Source: Auxenochlorella pyrenoidosa (taxonomy: Eukaryota; Chlorophyta; Trebouxiophyceae; Chlorellales; Chlorellaceae). From it: DNA of 64,000 bases. Position numbers and translations under genes: made by a program. Each line of letters opens with the position of its first letter. Position 1 is the first letter of the stretch. The notes below the pieces were generated by a model. That model was given only the letters and a program-made list of their open reading frames with translations, made no database searches and was not told where the DNA came from. Below, in pieces: positions 58,096 to 64,000 of the stretch. The stretch covers positions 349,379 to 413,378 of the forward strand of contig KQ482040.1 of assembly GCA_001430745.1 (NCBI GenBank). Reading direction: 5' to 3'.

Positions 58096-59109
58096 AGTAC
58101 ATGTTGGTTTCATCATGTAATATATGTCACAACACAACTGCACTTACTGTAATGCACGGCATCTAGGTGACATCGTGAGTGAGCCTGATCACTGCGCATG
58201 ACCGCCCAGTTGAACCAGCGAGTCTTCCATCTCCTCCTGCAGTTCCAACCGCACAGAGCAGTTAGCTGACTTCGTTCAATTTTGGCAAAAACCTGCCACC
58301 CTTTGCCAGCTGTCAAAACTCTTAACCCGTCAAGTGGCCTGCCGCCCGAAGCATGCCACAACATGCACTATGTGCACACTCCTTTTAGTTCGTTCTCCCT
58401 CTTCTGCAGGCCTGGGCGTGCCTTAAACTGCTGTTGCTGCCTGGCGACTGCACATGCCAACCCTACACGCTCCAACTTCATCTGTATTCATCGGTATTCA
58501 ATGCCCCTGTGATGTAGGCAGTGGAGCTCAAAGGAGCCCCGTCCATGCTGTCTGCGCTGCTAGCATCGCTATCCACCTGTGCTGCCACAATTGACCAGCC
58601 TACTGCTTTCATTCTTTTTGTGTTGCCACATGTCGTGTTGTCGTTTTGTGTGGTGGTCGCGGTTCTGGGCGAGTGGCCACGTGTCGAGTTGTCGATTCGG
58701 GTGGTGGTTGCTGTTCTGGGTTCACTCACAGGCCGATCCCCTTCAGGTGCATGCAGCGCACATTTGCAGTGTACATTACCGAGCTCCCCTTGCCCAAGCA
58801 CTGCCCGTCTGAGCTGAGGCGTTCTGCGCTGTGCCTTACTTCTAAGGTTTCATTGAACAAGAAAGAAAAGGACCAAAAAAAGACAGGAGTGCATAAAGTT
58901 GGGCGAGAGATGGGTGGCGGCGCGCCTGTGGGCGGTGCAGATGTGGCACTGGCTGCCGGCAGAGGGGCCACGCGCCATCGCTGGTGCTGAGCGGTGGCCA
59001 ACATCAGCTGCTGACCGCAGTGGCATATGGCATATGGCCATGTGGGCCATCAACTGCATGCCTGCTTGCAGTGCCAGATAAAATGAGCAGCGGATTCCCT
59101 CCCAAACTC
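58096..59109. other. Intergenic with a short tandem repeat
   Basis: No supported exon. It contains the two-copy 51-base tandem repeat listed separately. Confidence 0.45.
58626..58728 (+). repeat. Two-copy tandem repeat, period about 51 bases
   Basis: Unit one starts CCACATGTCGTGTTGTCG at 58626 and unit two CCACGTGTCGAGTTGTCG at 58677; both continue through a GTGGTGGT block to a TTCTGGG block. Identity is roughly 80 percent by eye. Confidence 0.8.
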
Positions 59110-59590
59110 TGCATTAGTTCCTCGACCTGGTCCATCTGGACCATAGCATACATGTCGCAGAATTGCATATGACCAAAATGCAGCAAGCTTCCAGCACGCA
59201 CAAAGCGCCTAGGCTTGCAGGCTGCGGCTTGCCAGTTTGCTCCTTACTAACTGGGAATGCTGGTTCCTCCTTCCAGGTCATTGCCGAGTACACAGCATGG
59301 ACTCACACAGCTGCATGTCTAGTGAGCCCTCGGACTGCCTGCGGAACCTCAGGTTTGGGAGTGGCATGTACCCCGACGCCAACCTCAGCCCTGAACTTCT
59401 CCTCCTGGGCCTTTGCTATCACCGTCACAACCTTGCCAGGCCATCCTGCTGCATGCTACAGCCCCGCCAGCAACTCTTCCAGATCTTCCTGCGGTTCAAT
59501 TAATACCACTGGGTCAAGCCATGCAAGTCAGCCAATGAGAAGCTGTGCCTGCCGCAACATGTGCACTACCCAAGGTTCGCTACACATCAT
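59110..59590 (-). pseudogene. Inverted relic of the sulfotransferase 3' end
   Basis: Read on the minus strand the segment follows 55240-55890: end of the last intron (blocks such as CACATGTTGCGGCAGGCACA), the acceptor CCGCAG, most of the last exon, and the 3' flank (GCAATTCT and CCAGGTCGAGG blocks). It has an internal TAG, frame-shifting gaps and a deletion removing the normal stop region, so it cannot encode the C-terminus. Intron sequence is retained, so it arose by DNA-level inverted duplication. It ends about 125 bases before the TIR element. Confidence 0.88.
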
Positions 59591-60150
59591 GAGTCATAGC
59601 TTGGCCCACTGCAGCAGGAAGGCAGCCAAGCTGGTCCAACTGCGCAAGCTACTGCACCAATTCAGACGCATTCAGCGCTTTGGGATTGTTTTTCTCACTA
59701 GACCGGAGCTGGCCCAGGGGGTTGGGTCCACTACCAATCAGCGCTGATCAGCGTCAGTGCTCGATCGGCGCCGCTATGGCATCAGCGCTTGGCACCGCTG
59801 ATGACGATCTGCGCCGATCAGCGCCCAGGCTGGGCGCCGATCGGTGCCAACGCTGTTGCCGCTGTGCCAATCAGCGCTGCCGCTGATCAGCGCCAATTGG
59901 CGCTGCATCCCTTAGTGCAAATCAGCGCTATGCCAGGCACCAGCACTCATTTGCACCAACTGGCGCATTGGTGCACAGGTGGGCGGGCGGGCCACGGAGA
60001 CAGAGGATCCTCTCCGGAGGGCAACGTTATCCCCAGTGAGCGAGTGTTGGTGCTTTTACGAGGCTTGCTGGGGAAGCCAGCAGTACCCTTGCATCCAGCA
60101 GATGCGCGCTTTGGCCGCGCACGCACAAGGGGAACTGAGTGTGTCATACC

Positions 60151-60262
60151 GACGTCTTGAGCCCAAGACAGTGTCAGCGTCATGCTGACGTCTGCTGACG
60201 TGAGACTGTTTTAGACGTCACTAAGACCTGTAATGTGACGTCTGCAGACATGGGCTGACGTC
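60151..60262 (+). repeat. Cluster of GACGTC palindromes inside the TIR element
   Basis: Five GACGTC or near-identical motifs in about 110 bases, several preceded by TG or CT and partly paired as inverted repeats (TGACGTCTGCAGAC is one nearly palindromic example). Confidence 0.7.
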
Positions 60263-60739
60263 TTCCACTGTCATGCTGCGGTGCATGGTGTTGCATGGCT
60301 TAGCCTGGCTTGTGCAAGCAAGCAGTCCATCACAAGCCACCAAGCTATTGCAATGCACACGCACAAAATCTATCACCGCAAGGTGCTAGCAAATACAACA
60401 CAGTCAGGATCATGCACTAAATAAGGAAGGATGTGGTGCGGTAGAAAAGACAAAACAAGAAAGGCAAGAGGGCTAGCAGTGGAACTCAAGGAGATAAGGA
60501 AAATAGGAAGAAGGTAACAGCGATGACACCGCTGCCGAGTTGGGTTGCTGAGGGCGGGTTTGCGACTGCTCAAAAGCCTGCATACAGGATAGGTGTGGGG
60601 AAGGTGCAGCAACGCAGTGTCAAAGCGTTGAGGGGTTGGGCACGCTTTGGTGCCCTGCCTTGCTGCTGCCGCCAATGGTAGCATCTGGGTCTACTGGCAG
60701 CGCCGCTTGACACCGAGCCGGCACCAGCACTGGTTGGTA

Positions 60740-60915
60740 GGTTTTCATGGCACTGGGGCGGCGCTGGTGCTGGGCCGCTGGCAGCCGGCGCTGGCGCCGG
60801 GCAGCGCCACCTGGTGCTGCGGCATCTGGCGCTGGCTGGCGCTGGGTGGCGCCGGTGCCGCGCAGCGCCGGCTGGCGTGCCCGCCGGGCAGCACTGGCCG
60901 GCGCTGGCGCTAACC
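60740..60915 (+). repeat. GC-rich GGCGCTGG repeat array
   Basis: The hexamer to octamer GGCGCTGG and its complement CCAGCGCC recur many times in a strongly GC-rich block, giving long but meaningless open frames on both strands. Confidence 0.7.
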
Positions 60916-61780
60916 AGTGCTGCTGCTGGGGGCACTGCAAGGCACTGTCTGCTGGCACCATACACTGGGCAGTGCTGGCACCACGCAGCGGCTGCATGCC
61001 TGCACTGCACGGTGGTCCACCGCCCAGCAGCAGCCAGCGCTGGCCCTGAGGCCCATGGCAGTGGCGGCGGCACCCAAACGACATCGACTCCAGGGGCTGG
61101 AACCCAAGCCCCTGCGACGTAAATAAGCTATTAACGCACTTGTGGAGCCCAGCAGCAAAGCCTGAGCAGACAACGGCTCTCCCGCTCACCAGGCTGTCGG
61201 CTGCTCGTGCAAACACCTTCGCCTCCAAGCGCTACAGTTGCATAATATCGACCGCAATACTGCGATCGGCTCCCACAAGTCCGCTGCGGCGGCAGTTGAG
61301 CTGCGCAGCTCGGCTGTCGCGAGGGTGACAAGTGCTGCAGAAAGCGTGATCGAAAGTGCCCAAAGAGAGATAGAAGTGCGAATAGCCTGGTCCGATCGGA
61401 GGGCTTGCAGCGCCAAGCTGAGCATAGCGCAGCGCACATCATGCACCTTGCCGCCAATGACTACTGGAGCATCGCTGCAGGCAAGTTTCGTCGCCAACGC
61501 CCCAGCACATGAGATGTCAAGAGCACCAGGTTAACACTGGAGCAAGATCCTTGACAGATGCAATGTTGGGGTAGTGGTGGGCACTTGGAACGGAGTGCCA
61601 AGTAGTGCCAGTGACGGCACCGCCACGAGCAGGCTTCTATTTTCACCTATGGTACAGTGCAGTCCTGTCGGAGAATGTTGTGTTCCTGATATCGTGCTCG
61701 CCTTAGAACATGTAGCCAGCAGCTTCGTGCAGTGAAATCTTTGTGAAGTTATGCCTCCTGATACGACACTCTGCATAAAA

Positions 61781-61940
61781 CAGCCTTGCCGCCAACAACA
61801 CAGCCGCCACCTTACGCCACCTGCCCAGCTGGCAGGGTTGCCTGTCATATGCCGCCTGGAGAAGAAGAACAGCTATAGCTGCTTCAGCGTGTGGGCTGCA
61901 TTTTGGACCATGCCAGCTGGGCAGGTGGCGGCAAGGCTGG
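61781..61940. repeat. Imperfect inverted repeat
   Basis: The right arm 61911-61940 (TGCCAGCTGGGCAGGTGGCG and on) pairs with 61817-61834 and 61781-61793, with an insertion between the two left-arm parts. The loop is about 75 bases. It could form a hairpin in single-stranded DNA or RNA. Confidence 0.65.
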
Positions 61941-62074
61941 TACAGCGCCCGGGCGTTGACAGCTACGTAGTATGAGCTGGAAGTGCCCCACCTCGGAGCC
62001 CCTGCTGCTTTTATCATGACTCCAGCGACGTACATGGACTGACACAACTAGTAGGCCTCCCAATTCCTTTCTTC

Positions 62075-62555
62075 CATATGGCTTGGTTCCACCAGCCATT
62101 TCCCACTGGAGCAGCAAAGCGTACAAGCCATGCCATGCAGTGCAAATAATGCAACAGAGCAACCATTGGTTCTTAGCCTGGACAGTATTATTATCACCGA
62201 TTAATCACCCAGCTTCTTTGGTCAACGAGATTACAAGTTAAAACCAGGTATGCAACCAGGTATGCACCCCTGGAACGTACACCTGTGGCCAGACTGCTGT
62301 AACGCGATGCCAGCTGACAGGTGGCGCAACACCTGATTTGTAACAGCAGGCGGTGCCGCCACCTGCCCACATGCAGGCTGTTACAGTTATGGCAGCCATG
62401 CGCTCGCTTACCGGCTCACACAGCGACAGCTATCTCACAGGTTTTCCTTGTTCACATGGCTTGGTTAAAACCAGCCTACCCAACATGCATCAGTACAACA
62501 TACAAGCCATGCAAATGACGCAGCAAAGCATCCACGGTTCTTGAGCCTGGAGATG
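62075..62555 (+). repeat. Pair of degenerate direct repeats about 110 bases long
   Basis: 62075-62186 and 62452-62553 share the order CATGGCTTGGTT, ACAAGCCATGC, AATGACGCAGCAAAGCA-like and GGTTCTTGAGCCTGGA-like blocks, at roughly 70 percent identity by eye. Confidence 0.55.
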
Positions 62556-62648
62556 CTAGACCGCAAATGTGTTCACTAGGTGCCTTTCGAACTCAAGTGC
62601 AACTCCCGGCAAGGAATAAAAACGTGCACTTGTGCCCGCACCTTTGAA

Positions 62649-62900
62649 CAGCAGGCACTGCCGCCAGCCTGTCGGCGGTGCACATGGCGGCACTGCTTGA
62701 AATGTAACAACCTGGGTTGCTGCCAGCCTGCCTGCTGGAAACATAACGGCACGCTTGAGTTGTAACAGCAGGCGCTGCTGCCTGCCTGCCTGCTGGACAC
62801 GTAGCGGCAATGCTCGTAACAACTGTGGCAAGCTGCAGCAGGCGCTGATGCCAGCCTGCCTGGTGGACAGGTGGCGCAGAAGCCGAAATTGCACTGCAGG
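62649..62900 (+). repeat. Degenerate tandem repeat, four units of 58-70 bases
   Basis: Units start at 62649, 62708, 62766 and 62836. Three of the four open with CAGCAGGC(A/G)CTG, all continue with GCCTGCCTG-like sequence, and three end in or contain TGTAAC. A related single unit lies near 62345. The differing unit sequences and lengths exclude a CRISPR-type array. Confidence 0.7.
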
Positions 62901-63703
62901 CTCTGCCGCCACGTGGCGCACCTGTCCAGCTGACGTGCTGGTGCAGTCACGGCAGGCGTTGGTGTTGCATCTTCTGATGTGGAGGAGGGCGACCCTGCGG
63001 CCGGGGAGGCTGCGGCTGCGGCCGCCGCCTTGGCAAGCCTGCCTTGACTTCATATCCCATGGCTTGTGCCGTGCCTTCCTTTGTCCTCACCGCGGCCCCA
63101 TTGCCAAGCCATATGATATGCACTTGTTCGTGCCTGGTGATCCACACTGCTGTGTCATGCCAGTGTCATGACCGCGTCTGCTGCGTAGGTAGCGTCATGA
63201 AGTGGCCAATTCCTGAACTCACTCTTTATCGTGTCTTGTGGCAGTGTTATACTTTGTTGATACCCAAGGAGGCCATACCATGCCGAAACAAGGGGAAAAG
63301 CCTCCCTGGAGGGGAGTTTAGGCAGCGTCATGTGCGGTGTATGACGTCACCGAGACGCCTCGTTCCCCTTGTGACGCTCGGATGCGTGGACTGCCGCCAG
63401 TCCGGCAGCTGCACAGTTATCTTCCCAACAGTGCTCTTCAGCACTCTCATCACCCGGAATTCTTCTTCCCAAGGGCAGTAGGCGCAGCGGCTGGCAGCTG
63501 CTATCCCGCCTGGGGACAGTTGCTAGTACGGTGCTTTTCACCGCTGATCGGCGCTGCCGCACATCCAGCGCCGATCAGTTGCTCGCTTGCTAGCGCTGAT
63601 TGGCGCTAGCAGCTGGCCAGCGCTAATCGATGCTCGCACTGCCTCGAAGCGCCAATTAGGCATTGACGCTGATCAGCGCTGATTTGTAGTGGACCCAACC
63701 CCC

Positions 63704-63803
63704 AACCCCCTTCTGCAGCGGTGGTGTGTGCATGCTTTCATTCTTGATTGTCTGCACACACCCGCCACGTGTAGTGGCGCAGCCTGTGTAACCCCCAAAG
63801 CAA
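63704..63803 (-). repeat. Dispersed repeat, copy 2
   Basis: The reverse complement matches 43089-43183. It begins directly at the right terminal inverted repeat of the 4.0 kb element. Confidence 0.85.
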
Positions 63804-64000
63804 AGCCAACCCCCAGATGCGGCCAGCATAGCAGGCGTGCTGAGCCGGAAACCCACGACGAGGACATGAGGCGCCAGCACGCTGCAGCTGCCGAGCATGC
63901 ATGCTTTCTCTGCCTATCACCTTGTACTTGGCCCGCTAACGCCCTGCGCGCTGGCTGGCGCTGAACTCGGCTTGGCCCAATAGCCGGGTCCTCCTGTAGG
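63804..64000. other. Right edge, no supported gene
   Basis: Short open frames only. No splice signals or motifs that I can link to a gene. Confidence 0.3.

Larger units (their letters stand above)
59717..63703. mobile_element. 4.0 kb element with 44 bp terminal inverted repeats, apparently non-autonomous
   Basis: The terminal 44 bases at 59717-59760 and 63660-63703 are inverted copies differing at two positions; both begin GGGGGTTGGGTCCACTAC. Inside each end lies an array of short palindromic motifs built on CAGCGCTGATC and GGCGCC (about 59740-59960 and 63536-63690). The interior has GC-rich repeats, a GACGTC cluster, an inverted repeat and tandem repeats, but no frame I can relate to a transposase, helicase, reverse transcriptase or recombinase. 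Subterminal arrays of this kind are transposase-binding sites in several DNA transposon superfamilies, so a large non-autonomous TIR transposon is the best reading. I find no convincing target-site duplication; the right flank is another repeat, which may mean the true end lies further out. Confidence 0.75.

Noticed and set aside
62649..62900. Possible CRISPR array
   Set aside because: Units diverge throughout, with no constant repeat and unique spacer pattern, and the genome is eukaryotic.

Overview
The window reads as nuclear DNA of a green alga, most likely a Chlorella-like trebouxiophyte. Genes carry many short introns, almost all GT-AG with a (T/G)GCAG acceptor. The DNA is GC-rich with CAG/CTG-rich low-complexity stretches. 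The products include chloroplast ribosomal protein uL1, mitochondrial ATP synthase gamma, 20S proteasome alpha-5 and a plastid-type glycerol-3-phosphate dehydrogenase. I rebuilt exon chains by hand. Sixteen genes have complete models in which every exon phase closes; one more (4.8-6.96 kb) is only partly resolved.

Layout. 0.9-10.4 kb (+): an O-fucosyltransferase-like type II membrane protein, an unrecognised membrane protein, and a secreted selenium-binding (SBP56) protein cut short by an in-frame TAG. 10.7-16.3 kb (-): a type II methyltransferase-like protein and ATP synthase gamma. 17.3-19.8 kb (+): proteasome alpha-5. 20.7-30.2 kb (-): NudC-domain protein, then, only 33 bases after its stop, a giant FtsZ-like protein with a degenerate GTP-binding loop. 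30.5-34.3 kb (+): plastid GPDH, divergent from NudC.

33.5-46.3 kb is a segmentally duplicated region: two GT47 (exostosin) paralogs, a GT77-like transferase between them, and broken pieces of GPDH and GT47. 46.7-52.1 kb holds a GLTSCR1-domain protein, HGH1 and plastid uL1. 53.7-58.1 kb holds a Golgi-type sulfotransferase and a DUF3405 glycosyltransferase-like protein. 59.1-64 kb holds an inverted relic of the sulfotransferase 3' end and a 4.0 kb element with 44 bp terminal inverted repeats, subterminal repeat arrays and no recognisable transposase.

Two themes stand out. First, six enzymes likely to build or sulfate glycans, plus a methyltransferase-like protein, each with one N-terminal membrane anchor, lie within 58 kb. 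Second, the NudC/FtsZ-like pair has the tight same-strand geometry expected of a dicistronic green-algal locus. All function calls rest on motifs read by eye; no database search was run.
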